Below are positions 8,957 through 19,234 of a stretch of DNA of 64,000 bases, piece after piece. The notes beneath the pieces were generated by a model. That model worked only from the letters and a program-made list of their open reading frames with translations, was not told the DNA's origin and did not search any database. Positions within the stretch are counted from its first letter, which is position 1. The number at the start of each line of letters is the position of its first letter. Source of the stretch: a virus; IMG/VR virus record IMGVR_UViG_3300045125_000040, positions 62,001 to 126,000 of that record; one strand, written 5' to 3'. Position numbers and translations under genes: made by a program.

Positions 8957-11900
8957 ATGGTAAAAACTGTATCTGGATTTAATAATCTAACTGTTTCGGA
9001 TAAATTAACATTGAAAACAGTTGTTGCCAATGGAAGTGTTGGTACATCTGGTCAAGTATTGACTTCTAATGGTTCTGGTAACGCTTATTGGTCTACTTTA
9101 GTCGGTGTTAATACTTCTGCTCAATACACTTTTACTAATACAATAAATTTTTCTAATTCCATAACTATTGATAATAATAAAAATTTAAATTTCAGAACTG
9201 TTAATACTTCTGCTCAAGCATCATTCGTTCAACAGAGTGACGATAATTTCGTCATGTACACTACTAATTCTGCATATGGTCAAAGAGCAGTATGGTCGAT
9301 ATTTGCTAATAGTTCGTCAAGTAATTTAAACTTTTCTGTAAGAACGCAATTTAATGGCGGTTTGTATATACCAACGGGAGTCACCCTTCTTGATTCTACT
9401 GGTTCTCAAGGTTCTGCTGGTCAAATTTTAGCATCAAACGGTAGTGGTAATGTTTATTGGGTATCACCAAGCGTTGCATCAGTAAATACTTCTGCTCAAT
9501 ATACTTGGACAAATACGCATACTTTTCAGGCTAACGTTTCCTTTACAGGAAATGGTATTGGTATAACATCAAATACAGGTGCGATATACGTTGGTGGTAT
9601 TTCTGATGCTAATTGGAAAATTGGTAGAAATCTTGGAGTTTATACTAAATGGAGATATACGAATAACAGCTTAGACATTGCTGTAGCTAATTCTAATCTT
9701 GAAGGATTTACGATTGGTAATTCTATCAATCCAGGAAATGCATATTTTGAAACAGGTTTTCTTGGAACATTTATTGCAAGTAATGTTACTATTGGTAATT
9801 CTTCTTCAAATGTTTCTATTAATTCTACCGCTTTTTCAGGAACATCTAATAATTCTTCTTATCTTGGCGGTGTGTTAGCCGCTTCATATGTTCAAAATAC
9901 TGACTCTAGGACATTATCAGGTAATATATCTTTTACTGGTGCCAATTTAGTCGTTTTAGGAACTAATACGTATATCACATCTAATGTATTAATTGGTAGC
10001 ACCGCTTCTTTCTATAGTATAAATGGTCAGGCCAATGCTTCTGGTGGTAATTTCATAGCTAATGCATATGCAACATTAAGTGGGGCCGGTGGAAATTATC
10101 TAGCATTTGGACAGCAGACAAATTTTTCTCAATGGATTCAATCTGGATTTTCAAGTGCAGGAACGCCAGTTTATTATAATATAATTTTAAATCCGTTAGG
10201 CGGTAATATTGGTATTAACAATACGGCTCCAACTGATAGATTATCCGTAAATGGCAATACTTACATCGGCGCAAACTTAACTGTAGCTGGTGCTAATTTA
10301 ATTGTTTCAACTGGTGTTATTTCTGGTAATGGCACTTCTATCACTAGCGTTAATGCTATTGCTCTAAATGGTCAACCAGCATCTTATTATACTAATGCTA
10401 CTAATATTACAACTGGAACTTTGCCTTATGCTCAGATTCCAGCGAATATTGTAAATACAACAGGTTCGTTTACTCTTTCCGGTAATACTACATTAGCAGG
10501 AACTAATACTGTAATTAGTTCCAATTTAAATGTTACTGGAACTTTCATTAATGTTGCTTCGGCATTCGTAGCAAATTCTACTGGCGCTTATCACACTGGA
10601 ACTATGAATGCTGCTTCCCACACGGTGGGAACGGCTTTCACCGCCAACGCTACTGTTGTTAATGCTGTATCTTACTATGCCGGAACAACGTTAATTGGTA
10701 ATACTACTGGACCATATGGTAAGACTGAAGGTAATTTGAATGTCAATAGTAGTTTGATTTCTAATACCTTATTAAGAGTTGATAACAGAAGTATTGTTGC
10801 CAATGATACTCCTGCTGGTTATCTCCGTTTCGGTTTCACTTCTTTTGCTGTCAACAATACTTCACCGTATGGAGATTTTCTTCAATTAAGAAGTTATACA
10901 GATTCATCTGGCGGTAGTGATAACCTTTTAGTTTTTAATAAATCTACTATCGGTGTTCGAGTTTATCAAGCGGCTTGGACTAACTCCACAACTGGTAATA
11001 CTTCGGCTTATACCAATTATAAAGACCTTGCGTTTACTGACGGTACTAATGCTACTGGTACATGGAACATTACAGCCAATAATGCTTCAAATTTAGGAGG
11101 CACAGCGGCTGCATCTTATCAGTTAAATTCCACTTTGAATGCGAATATTGCCAGCTACCTTCCGAATTATACTGGTGTTGTTAATGGTTCTTCGTTAGCG
11201 GTAGGAACTTCTACGATTGCCAACTCTACCGGTGTTTATACAGGCGTAGTAAACGGGTCGTCGATAACAGTTGGGACTGCATTTACTGCTAATGCTACTG
11301 TAGTTAATGCTGTATCTTACTATGCTGGCTCTACTTTAATTGGTAATACTACTGGTCCTTATGGTAAGACAGAAGGTAATTTGAATGTTAACAGCGCATT
11401 AACAGCTAATAACTCTACCAATCTTGGTGGAACAGCAGCTGCTTCTTACCAATTAAATTCTACATTAAACGCAAATATCGCATCATATCTACCTACATAC
11501 ACTGGTGTAGTAAATGGTTCTTCATTGGCGGTAGGAACTTCAACAGTTTCTAATGCTACTGGATTATGGACAACAGGAACGGTTAATGCTGCTATACATC
11601 AGGCAGGATCGCCATTAACAGGAACTGGTGGATTTTATGCCAATACAACGACATTGATTGTCGGTAATAATACTATAAACACAACTATTACTTCGGCTGG
11701 TCTAACGGTTAATGGCGCTTCTGTAGTAAATTCATCAGTCGTTAACTCTGCAGCACATACAATTAGCACTACATTTATAGCCAACACTACTGGTGTTTAT
11801 CATACTGGAACTATGAACGCCGCTAGTTATACTACTGGTTCCACTGGAACTGGAACTGGTGGATTAATTGCTAATGTTACTACTTTGTTTATTGGTAACA

Positions 11901-12745
11901 ATACAGTTAATGCTTTCTTAAATACAACTCAATTAAACATTAATGCAGTAACAATAGCTAACACTACTGGTGTATATACTGGAACTATAAATGCTGCTAG
12001 TCATACAGTTGGAACTAGCACCATTGCTAATTCTACTGGCATTTATACTGGTATTGTTAATGCTACTACAATTTCTACTGGTTCTGTTAACGTAATTAAT
12101 GCTTCAGGATTAACAACTACAGCAAATGTAAGTATTGGCGCCGCTGGCGATCTTATTATTACTGCAGGTGCTGGTATTTCTGCTAATGGTGGATTTGGAA
12201 CCTCTGGACAAGTTCTTACTTCTAATGCTTCTTCAATTTACTGGTCAACCATTGCAGCTGGTGCTACACTAAACGCCAACAATACTGAAACTGGAACTTT
12301 CTATTTCGGTATGGCCAATACTACTTCAGGAACTTGGTCAAACGCTGTAGTTTCGACTACAAAAATATCATTCGTTCCTAACACAGGCGCACTAACTGTA
12401 AACGGTTCTATAAGCGCAACAACTAAGTCATTCTTGATCGACCACCCAACTAAATCTGGAATGAAGTTGCGTTATGCTTCGTTGGAAGGTCCAGAAAACG
12501 GCGTTTATGTTCGTGGTAAAATAAACGGTTATGTTATTGAATTGCCTGACTACTGGACTGGTCTTGTTGATGAAGATACCATTACAGTTCAACTAACCGC
12601 TATTGGTGAGCCACAAAATCTTTATGTTGTAAAAATTAGTGACAACCAAGTGTTCATTTGTGGTGAAAATGGTTCAATGCCTTATTGTTATTACACTGTA
12701 TATGGTGAGCGTAAAGACGTTGATAAGTTGATAGTGGAGTATTGA
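8957..12745 (+). CDS. Giant repeat tail fibre with conserved C-terminal adhesin domain
   Basis: 1,262 residues, the longest intact frame in the window. It opens with GQVLTSNGSGNAYWST blocks and YTFTNT/YTWTNT segments, followed by many NSTGVYTGVVNGSS and YYAGTTLIGNTTGPYGKTEGN-type repeats (two near-identical copies around 10.7 and 11.3 kb). The last 110 residues switch style: KSFLIDHPTKSGMKLRYASL, EGPENGVYVRGKINGY, IELPDYWTGLVDEDTITVQL. This is the compact 'HPT...LEGPE..VY.RG' domain found at the ends of many phage and bacterial adhesins. A distal receptor-binding role is inferred. Confidence 0.82.
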   Translation: MVKTVSGFNNLTVSDKLTLKTVVANGSVGTSGQVLTSNGSGNAYWSTLVGVNTSAQYTFTNTINFSNSITIDNNKNLNFRTVNTSAQASFVQQSDDNFVMYTTNSAYGQRAVWSIFANSSSSNLNFSVRTQFNGGLYIPTGVTLLDSTGSQGSAGQILASNGSGNVYWVSPSVASVNTSAQYTWTNTHTFQANVSFTGNGIGITSNTGAIYVGGISDANWKIGRNLGVYTKWRYTNNSLDIAVANSNLEGFTIGNSINPGNAYFETGFLGTFIASNVTIGNSSSNVSINSTAFSGTSNNSSYLGGVLAASYVQNTDSRTLSGNISFTGANLVVLGTNTYITSNVLIGSTASFYSINGQANASGGNFIANAYATLSGAGGNYLAFGQQTNFSQWIQSGFSSAGTPVYYNIILNPLGGNIGINNTAPTDRLSVNGNTYIGANLTVAGANLIVSTGVISGNGTSITSVNAIALNGQPASYYTNATNITTGTLPYAQIPANIVNTTGSFTLSGNTTLAGTNTVISSNLNVTGTFINVASAFVANSTGAYHTGTMNAASHTVGTAFTANATVVNAVSYYAGTTLIGNTTGPYGKTEGNLNVNSSLISNTLLRVDNRSIVANDTPAGYLRFGFTSFAVNNTSPYGDFLQLRSYTDSSGGSDNLLVFNKSTIGVRVYQAAWTNSTTGNTSAYTNYKDLAFTDGTNATGTWNITANNASNLGGTAAASYQLNSTLNANIASYLPNYTGVVNGSSLAVGTSTIANSTGVYTGVVNGSSITVGTAFTANATVVNAVSYYAGSTLIGNTTGPYGKTEGNLNVNSALTANNSTNLGGTAAASYQLNSTLNANIASYLPTYTGVVNGSSLAVGTSTVSNATGLWTTGTVNAAIHQAGSPLTGTGGFYANTTTLIVGNNTINTTITSAGLTVNGASVVNSSVVNSAAHTISTTFIANTTGVYHTGTMNAASYTTGSTGTGTGGLIANVTTLFIGNNTVNAFLNTTQLNINAVTIANTTGVYTGTINAASHTVGTSTIANSTGIYTGIVNATTISTGSVNVINASGLTTTANVSIGAAGDLIITAGAGISANGGFGTSGQVLTSNASSIYWSTIAAGATLNANNTETGTFYFGMANTTSGTWSNAVVSTTKISFVPNTGALTVNGSISATTKSFLIDHPTKSGMKLRYASLEGPENGVYVRGKINGYVIELPDYWTGLVDEDTITVQLTAIGEPQNLYVVKISDNQVFICGENGSMPYCYYTVYGERKDVDKLIVEY

Positions 12746-12746
12746 T

Positions 12747-13298
12747 ATGGCAGTAGCATATGGACCAACTTCCATAGCTAAATTTGGTGATCCTACAACT
12801 TCTGGTTTGTTGGGTAAAAGATATGTAGGATGCTATACCAATGGCGTTCCGACTCCTGCTCTAAATGACCCTTCATGGTTCAGAACGGCCACTTTGCAAG
12901 GTAGTACCAGCACAGTAACAGCATTAAACGCTTTTACCAGTAGCGCAGATACTTATAGCTGGATGTTCTTAGGTTATTTTAAACCAACAACTACAGAAAT
13001 ATATACGTTTTATTGCACTGTAGACGATAACGGGCAAATATGGATTGGAGATAAAGCAATAAGCGGTTATGACACTTCTAATTCTTTATTAACAACCACT
13101 TCTGCTGGCACAGAATTTTCTGCTGCTATATCGTTGATCGCAGGTAAATACTATCCTATCAGAATTATGTTTGGTGAAAATTTAGGTAATGATTATATCA
13201 CGGTATCGTTTGCTACAGCTACTATTGCAAAAACTACAAATGGTTCGGGATATTATTTTGGCGGCGATTCTGCCTGGAATAGATTTGGAGCACTCTAA
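12747..13298 (+). CDS. PA14/GLEYA-like adhesin domain protein
   Basis: 183 residues, intact. The central part (WMFLGYFKPTTTEIYTFYC, VDDNGQIWIGDKAI, AGKYYPIRIMFGENLG) follows the PA14/GLEYA beta-barrel pattern: aromatic strand, D-D-x-x-x-x-W-I-G loop, then YPIRI. PA14-type domains bind carbohydrates in many adhesins. It begins 2 nt after the giant fibre and overlaps the next gene by one base, so it belongs to the same transcript. No signal peptide, consistent with a virion part. Confidence 0.75.
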   Translation: MAVAYGPTSIAKFGDPTTSGLLGKRYVGCYTNGVPTPALNDPSWFRTATLQGSTSTVTALNAFTSSADTYSWMFLGYFKPTTTEIYTFYCTVDDNGQIWIGDKAISGYDTSNSLLTTTSAGTEFSAAISLIAGKYYPIRIMFGENLGNDYITVSFATATIAKTTNGSGYYFGGDSAWNRFGAL

Positions 13299-13984
13299 TG
13301 GGGCTTAGTCATTCTCCTAGAATAGTCACTAATGGATTAGTTGGGTATTGGGATGCCGGTAACGCTCGTAGTTATCCTGGTTCTGGAACTACATGGACCG
13401 ATTTGAGTGGTAACGTTTTGAATGGAACCTTAACTTCTACAACATTTAGTTCTAGCAATGGCGGGTCTTTAGTATTTGATGGATTGAATAGTATTTCAGA
13501 TCATGGAACGTCATCAACTCTCAATTTAACTACTGCCCTAACACTTGATGCGTGGATATATCCTACTGGTTGGGGTGAGGGGTCATTAGGAAGAATAATT
13601 CAGAGAACTGATGCTTCAGAGCTTGGATATATACTTTTTGCAGGAAACACAGGTATATATTCTAGTGGCATAGTTTATGTCGTAAATGCGTCAACTAGTG
13701 TTTTTACTTATATAAACAATGTAGTAGCGTTAAATACATGGGCAAACTTTACTGTAACCCACGGCGGCGGAGTAGCAACAATATATAAAAACGGTATTAA
13801 TATAGGTTCTGCCAACTTATCTCAAGCCACTACAGTATCTTCTAATTTTTACATAGGAAATAGATCTGCCGTAGACAGAACATTCCAAGGTAACATACCG
13901 TGTGTTAAAGTTTATAACCGTGCTTTATCTGCAACAGAAGTTTTACAAAACTACAACGCTCTAAGAGGAAGATTCGGAATATGA
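13298..13984 (+). CDS. LamG/concanavalin-like lectin domain tail protein (copy 1)
   Basis: 228 residues, intact. GLVGYWDAGNARSYPGSGT, TWTDLSGNVLNGTL, LTLDAWIYP and VKVYNRALSATEVLQNYNA are the typical strands of the laminin-G-3/concanavalin A-like jelly roll, a glycan-binding fold. It overlaps its neighbours by 1-4 nt on both sides. The next gene carries a diverged copy of the same domain, so this is a tandem duplication. A role in glycan recognition at the tail tip is inferred. Confidence 0.78.
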   Translation: MGLSHSPRIVTNGLVGYWDAGNARSYPGSGTTWTDLSGNVLNGTLTSTTFSSSNGGSLVFDGLNSISDHGTSSTLNLTTALTLDAWIYPTGWGEGSLGRIIQRTDASELGYILFAGNTGIYSSGIVYVVNASTSVFTYINNVVALNTWANFTVTHGGGVATIYKNGINIGSANLSQATTVSSNFYIGNRSAVDRTFQGNIPCVKVYNRALSATEVLQNYNALRGRFGI

Positions 13985-15474
13985 GTGTTTATGAAGGACC
14001 AGCTAACTGGTGGGCTGTTAATAACAATTCTGGCAGAACTCATATTTCTACCAAAGCTGTTTCTCAATCAGGTTTAATAATGAATCTTGACGCTGGTTCT
14101 TCTACTAGTTATTCAGGTAGTGGAACTACATGGACAGATTTAACAGGCACTAACAATGGAACTTTAGTAAACGGACCTTATTATTCTTCGTTTTCTTATG
14201 GTAGTATGGGATTTGATGGCACTAATGATTATATGACATCAACTTTAGCCACCACAAGTGGTCAAGCTGTGACTTATGAAGGTTGGTTATATTCTATAGA
14301 AACTACATCAACTGCCAGAAATTTTGTTGATAGCGGTTCTGCAAATCCTAGAATCTGGTGGAATACTTCTGGTCAAATTGAATTTGATTCTACAGGTTTT
14401 ACTACTACAACAGTTTATAGAAATCAGTGGGTTCATGTAGTATTATCTAAACCTTCAGGTTCGTCTGCAGCTTCATATTATGTTAATGGAGTGTTGGTTG
14501 GAACTGGTTCAGCATACACTACGCCTGCAGTAACTCCTGCTTGGTTTAATGTTGCAGCCGCATCTACTTGGAAAGGTAAATGCGCTATGATCCATGTTTA
14601 TAACCGTGCATTATCGGCTGCAGAAATTTTATCTAATTATAATGCCACTAGTAAAAGATTTACCGCAGTTGCAGATTTTTCATTCATAAGTTCTGGTGGT
14701 GTTGCAACGGGAGGTGACATTACAGACGTTGAAGGATATCGCTATCATATATTCAATTCTTCTAATAATTTAACAGTTTCTTCTGGTTCTGGAAATGTAG
14801 AATATGCTATAGTTGCTGGCGGTGGTGGTGGTGGTGTTTCTGGAGGTTGGGAAGCTGGTGGCGGCGGCGGCGCAGGAGGTATGCTTACTGGAACTATTAG
14901 TATTAATACAGCATCAAGTCCTTATACTATAACAGTTGGTGCTGGTGGTGCAGCTAGAACTACTGGATCTAATAGTTCTGCTTTTTCTTTAACTGCTAAT
15001 GGTGGTGGTAAAGGTGGCGTTGGAATTGATTCTGTATATGCTGGAGGTCCTGGTGGATCAGGAGGTGGTGCGACGACCGGCTCGGGTGGATTAGGAACTA
15101 CAGGACAAGGAAGTAATGGTGGATCTGGTATAGCAACAGGCACCCAGTGTAATATTGGCGGTCCTGGCGGCGGCGGTAAATCTGCCGTTGGTTTATCTTC
15201 TAAAGATAGTGTGAGGGTTGGTGCGCCTGGTGGAGCAGGACAGTTATTTGGTTTCAGTTATTATGCTGGTGGTGGTTCTGGTGGTAATGGAAATTCTAAT
15301 GTCGCACAAATAGCAGCATTAGGTGGTGGTGGCGTAGGTCAAACTAATGCAGCATCTGCTATTGCTGGAACGATAAATACTGGTGGTGGTGGCGGAGGAG
15401 GTCGATACGCTGCTGCAGGTACAACAGCAGCAGCGGGAGGATCTGGTGTAGTAATTATAAGGTATCCACTATAA
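13981..15474 (+). CDS. LamG lectin domain (copy 2) fused to glycine-rich domain
   Basis: 497 residues, intact. Residues about 30-225 repeat the LamG pattern (SGLIMNLDAGSSTSY, TWTDLTG, VYNRALSAAEILSNYNA). From about residue 270, NVEYAIVAGGGGGG starts a Gly-rich region with long G runs to the C-terminus, ending GGSGVVIIRYPL. Such G-rich sheets occur in phage adhesins (polyglycine-like sandwiches in T-even gp38 are the best-known analogue; homology here is not shown). Position after copy 1 suggests duplication followed by fusion. Confidence 0.75.
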   Translation: MSVYEGPANWWAVNNNSGRTHISTKAVSQSGLIMNLDAGSSTSYSGSGTTWTDLTGTNNGTLVNGPYYSSFSYGSMGFDGTNDYMTSTLATTSGQAVTYEGWLYSIETTSTARNFVDSGSANPRIWWNTSGQIEFDSTGFTTTTVYRNQWVHVVLSKPSGSSAASYYVNGVLVGTGSAYTTPAVTPAWFNVAAASTWKGKCAMIHVYNRALSAAEILSNYNATSKRFTAVADFSFISSGGVATGGDITDVEGYRYHIFNSSNNLTVSSGSGNVEYAIVAGGGGGGVSGGWEAGGGGGAGGMLTGTISINTASSPYTITVGAGGAARTTGSNSSAFSLTANGGGKGGVGIDSVYAGGPGGSGGGATTGSGGLGTTGQGSNGGSGIATGTQCNIGGPGGGGKSAVGLSSKDSVRVGAPGGAGQLFGFSYYAGGGSGGNGNSNVAQIAALGGGGVGQTNAASAIAGTINTGGGGGGGRYAAAGTTAAAGGSGVVIIRYPL

Positions 15475-15830
15475 TGGCACATTTCGCAGAGATAGATGAA
15501 AACAATATTGTCATGAGAGTTTTGGTTGTTCCTAACGATCAAGAACATAGGGGTCAGGATTTCTTATCCAACGATTTAGGTTTAGGTGGAATTTGGATAC
15601 AGTGTAGTTACAATAATAAAATAAGAAAACAATATCCAGGTCCAGGTTTTATATATGATCCTGAAAAAGATATTTTCATAATTCCAAAACCACATGATAG
15701 TTGGATACTAGATGAAAATAATGATTGGCAAGCGCCAATACCTTATCCAGACGATGGTCAACAATACGTTTGGGATGAATCTGTATTAAACTGGAAAATT
15801 ATAGAGATCGTAGAGAGCATAGATGGCTAA
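15474..15830 (+). CDS. Small conserved fibre-region protein (MAHFAEI family)
   Basis: 118 residues, intact. MAHFAEIDENNIVMRVLVV, IRKQYPGPGFIYDPEKD, FIIPKPHDSWILDEN and APIPYPDDGQQYVWDE define a small protein repeatedly seen next to fibre genes in T4-like marine phages. Trp/Pro-rich loops and mixed beta pattern; no catalytic motif. It may be a tail-fibre assembly or tip protein. Overlaps the next gene by 8 nt. Confidence 0.7.
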   Translation: MAHFAEIDENNIVMRVLVVPNDQEHRGQDFLSNDLGLGGIWIQCSYNNKIRKQYPGPGFIYDPEKDIFIIPKPHDSWILDENNDWQAPIPYPDDGQQYVWDESVLNWKIIEIVESIDG

Positions 15831-16688
15831 TACTTATAAAAATATAGTAATTACTCCAAATATAGGTTCGAACACTGCTGATCCAAAAGTAGTATATTCT
15901 GGCGGTAATACCACAGCTAACACAGATATAACTCTTTATGTGTATCCAGATTCAAATGGTTCTCTTTCTTGGGAAGGTTCTGCTGGCCAGTTATTCTCTA
16001 TAACTAACGATTTATCTAATAATCTTTTTGGTGTTAATGATATTTCTGGCATTCCTTATATCGAAGTTTATGCTAACGGTCTTGTTTCTGTTGCACAATA
16101 TGGTGGAAATGTCACAATAGGTAATACTGCAGAGTTTATATTGACTCCTGGCGCTGGATTATGGGCAAATAGTTCTGTTGGAACAGCAGGTCAGGTTCTT
16201 ACATCTAATGCTTCTTCGGTTTACTGGAGACCTTCAGTAACAAATGCAGCATCTGTTGCATTAACTACACAATCAACTGTAGACTTTACTGGTATTCCTT
16301 CTTGGGTAAGAAAAATTACAGTTTTATTCCATCAAGTTTCATTATCGGGCGGCGATAAACCGTTGTTGTACAGTTAGGAACTTCTGGTGGTTTTGTTACT
16401 ACTGGTTATCAATCATGGGAAAGTAGTGGAGGAACCTCCACTACTGGAATTTTAATTCCTGGAACAACTGCAACAGACACTAGATCGGGGTCATTTCAAT
16501 TTTTCTTAATTGATGGCGTTGGATTATGGGTTTGTACTGGTCTCTGTAATAATAATGGTGGTAGTATAAGTAGCGATCAAAGAATTTTAGCCATAGTAAA
16601 CCTTGCTGCTGCTCTTACACAAGTCAGATTAACTAGAACAGGAACTAATACGTTTGATGGTGGTACTGTAAATATATTTTATGAATAA
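15823..16688 (+). CDS. Fibre protein with shared C-terminal adhesin domain, copy A (frameshifted)
   Basis: About 288 residues after joining a frameshift near 16368. N-terminal part is a GQVLTSNASSVYWRP-type fibre segment. From about residue 145 a globular domain begins with STVDFTGIPSWVRKIT and continues, in the second frame, through GYQSWESSGGTSTTGILIPG, WVCTGLCNNNGGSISSDQRI and a final TNTFDGGTVNIFYE. The same domain recurs at the end of the gene at 17590-18406, with many identical stretches, so one is a duplicate of the other. Likely receptor-binding tip, by position and modularity. Confidence 0.72.
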
Positions 16689-16694
16689 CAATTA

Positions 16695-16702
16695 TATAAA
16701 TA
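16695..16702 (+). promoter_or_regulatory. T4-type late promoter TATAAATA
   Basis: Exact TATAAATA, the sequence recognised by gp55-RNA polymerase with the sliding clamp in T4. It lies in the gap after the fibre stop at 16688 and 36 nt before the ATG at 16731. Confidence 0.7.
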
Positions 16703-16730
16703 ATAAAAACAACCAAGGGGATAGGGAACC

Positions 16731-17580
16731 ATGGCAGATAAAAGATTTCGCCGTTAAAAATGGTATAGTTGTAAATACTTCTTTTTCAGCTAATTCTTCT
16801 GGCATATATTTTAGTAATACTTTATTAGCTAATTCTACACAAGTAAACGCTGCAACATTTACTGGGACTGCAAATAACACATCGTTTGTAGGTTCTGTAT
16901 CAGCCGCTAATGTGGTCTCTAATGCTCAGTTATCATCAAACTTAGCAAATTATGTCACAACAACAAATCTAACAAATAATTTATCTAATTATCAGACTAC
17001 TGCAGGTCTCTCTGCCAACGTATCCACTCTTACAGCAAATAATACTTCTTTTGTGGGATCAGTATCAGCCGCTAATGTGGTCTCTAATGCTCAGTTGTCA
17101 GCCAATCTAGGCAATTATGTCACAACAACAAATCTAACAAACAATTTATCCAATTATCAAACCACCGCTGGTCTAAACGCTAATATCGCCTCATACCTAC
17201 CAACATACTCCGGTGTTGTCAACGGATCTACTTTTTCTGTTGGTTCTTCATGGACGGCTAATACTACAAGAGTTGTTTTTGGAACAACAGTAGGGCTTCA
17301 AGCCAATGGTTCCATAGGTTCTGCAAATCAAGCACTATTTTCTAATGGCACTACAGTATACTGGGCTAATGTTTCTGGCGGCGCTGGTTATTACAAAGGT
17401 AATCAAGGAGCAGCAGGTTCTCCTTCTAACGCTAATAACCTTTTCAGAATCAATTCAAATACTATGTCAAACAATATAACCATTTCAGCGGGAGAAAACG
17501 CATTAACTACAGGCCCAATAACTGTAAATACTGGAATCACACTAACCATCGATACTGGTGGTAGAGCAGTAATAATATAA
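16731..17580 (+). CDS. Repeat tail fibre with MADKRFAVKNG start (frameshifted at start)
   Basis: About 283 residues. I start at ATG 16731 (ribosome binding site aagggg upstream); a one-base error near 16746 then moves MADKRF into FAVKNGIVVNTSFSANSSG, the usual N-terminus of this fibre class. The body repeats FVGSVSAANVVSNAQLSANL and NYQTTAGL blocks; the first is nearly identical to part of the fibre at 118-3438 (around 2390-2450), pointing to recombination between fibre genes. Ends with a small IDTGGRAVII strand. A late promoter box lies just upstream. Confidence 0.72.
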
Positions 17581-17589
17581 GAGGCTACT

Positions 17590-18406
17590 ATGAGCACATT
17601 ATCCGTAACAACAATTAATACTGCTAATACAACCACTGATCTAACTTTGGCTTCAGGAAACAATTCTGCTGGTAAAATAGTTATACCAGCATCTGGTTCA
17701 GCTATAAAAGCTAACTCAATGCTTCTTCAAGTCGCAACTAATAGTTGGGCTTTACAGTGCAACACTAATGCTAATAATTCTTCTGGTATTTGGATGGAGT
17801 CTGGAGGAGCAGGACAGCTAGCATTAAGAGATAATAACGCAAATTTAGCTACCATTACAACTTCTGGTGGTGGTCTTACTACCAGCGGTGCTCTTACTAC
17901 TACTGGTAATTTTATATCTGGTGGAACGGTTACTGACAGCACGGCGACGCTTAGACCTCTGGTGCCTATGACTTCTGTTACGTTGTCCACACAATCAACT
18001 GTAGACTTTACAGGTATACCTTCTTGGGTAAGAAAAATTACAATTATATTTTATGGGGTTTCTTTGTCAGGCGGCGATAAGCCTCTAATACAATTAGGAA
18101 CATCAGGGCTTTGTCACTACTGGATATCAATCGTGGGAAAGTAGTGGTGGAACTAGCACTTCTGGAATTCTTTATCCGGGAACAACCTCAACTGACACTA
18201 GATATGGATTGACTCAGTTTGCTCTACTTGATGGTGTTGGTGCGTGGGCTTGCACTGGTCTCTGTAATAATAATGGTGGCAATATAAATAGTGATCAAAG
18301 AATTTTAGGTTTCATAAATCTCGCTGCTGCCCTTACACAAATCAGATTAACTAGAACAGGCACCAACACATTCGATGCTGGTTCTATAAACGTAATTTAC
18401 GAATAA
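17590..18406 (+). CDS. Fibre protein with shared C-terminal adhesin domain, copy B (frameshifted)
   Basis: About 272 residues after repairing a break near 18105. N-terminal region MSTLSVTTINTANTTTDLTL resembles structural fibre shafts. The C-terminal domain (STVDFTGIPSWVRKITIIFY, GYQSWESSGGTSTSGILYPG, WACTGLCNNNGGNINSDQRI, TNTFDAGSINVIYE) is the second copy of the domain ending the gene at 15823-16688. The two copies differ by scattered substitutions and flank the fibre at 16731. A taaggag motif follows and serves the next gene. Confidence 0.72.
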
Positions 18407-18415
18407 GGAGTTATC

Positions 18416-18771
18416 ATGCAAAAACAATAGTAAACGCTGAAACTGGTGAAATAACAACAGTAGATTTAACTCCAGAGGAAATTGCTGAAGATTTAGCACA
18501 ACAAGCCATTATTGAAGCGGAACAAAGTGTTTTTGTGCCTGCTAAAGTCCCTATGTGGGCTGTTAGAACCGTTTTGCAAAATAATAATCTATTTGATCAG
18601 GCTAATACTCTTATTTCATCTTCTACTGATAATGCATTAAAAAATATTTGGGAATATGGAAATGATGTTTATAGAAATTCTCCAGCAATTGGTTCATTAG
18701 CATTAAGTTTAGGATTATCAAATGAACAAGTGGATCAGATGTTCAGAGATGCTTTTAGTATTTCCATTTAA
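18416..18771 (+). CDS. Small conserved tail-fibre accessory protein (frameshifted)
   Basis: About 118 residues. The ATG at 18416 follows a strong aaggagt site; one A appears to be missing from the A-run at 18420-18424, after which the frame reads MQKTIVNAETGEITTVDLTP and EEIAEDLAQQAIIEAEQ. The C-terminal helical part (NIWEYGNDVYRNSPAIGSLA...NEQVDQMFRDA) parallels the end of the gene at 19868-20379 (WEYATVFERNNPIITSATQA...EEVDDLFRLA). This helical module is common in fibre-region proteins of this phage group; function unknown. Confidence 0.62.
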
Positions 18772-18783
18772 CAGGAATTAAAA

Positions 18784-19233
18784 ATGTCAACACTACAGTG
18801 CGCTAATATTCATTTCGAATCAACTCAAAACAACAGAGTTCAATATTTAGGTTCAAATAACTTTGCCTTTGTTGCCGGTGGATCTAATTTAATGGTTATA
18901 TCAACCAGTGGTAGTACATTAAATTCAGGATTTACTGTCACGCCCTATAATCTTGGTGTGATCACCACAGCATTAACTGCCAATGGAGCTCTAGGAAATT
19001 ATCAATATATGACGGCTAATGCTGCTTTCACGTTAACTGCTCCTACTTCGGACACTGCTATCGATATTCTTGTTACCAATGGAACTGGTGCCGGAACCAT
19101 TACGTTTTCTGGTTTTACTGCTCCATCTGGAGGTGGTGGCGATACGTATGCGACTACTAGTAGCAACAGATACTTGCTTATGATTCGTCGTATTAATAGT
19201 ATTGCAACATATGCTTGGAAGGCATTACAATAA
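18784..19233 (+). CDS. Small fibre-region structural protein
   Basis: 149 residues, intact. STLQCANIHFESTQNNRVQY at the start is typical of phage fibre/head-decoration-like beta proteins; the later FTAPSGGGGDTYATTSSNRY and a final YAWKALQ complete a small beta domain. No catalytic motif. An ATG follows 1 nt after its stop. Virion role inferred from context. Confidence 0.58.
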   Translation: MSTLQCANIHFESTQNNRVQYLGSNNFAFVAGGSNLMVISTSGSTLNSGFTVTPYNLGVITTALTANGALGNYQYMTANAAFTLTAPTSDTAIDILVTNGTGAGTITFSGFTAPSGGGGDTYATTSSNRYLLMIRRINSIATYAWKALQ

Positions 19234-19234
19234 T

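Noticed and set aside
118-12745. Short tandem-looking DNA repeats as a CRISPR array
   Set aside because: The repeats are in-frame, degenerate and protein-coding (NSTGVYTG units), with no constant repeat-spacer spacing.
14922-15548. Minus-strand Pro-rich open frames opposite the Gly-rich adhesin
   Set aside because: Proline runs are the mirror of GGT/GGC glycine codons; no ribosome site or family match. Shadow frames.
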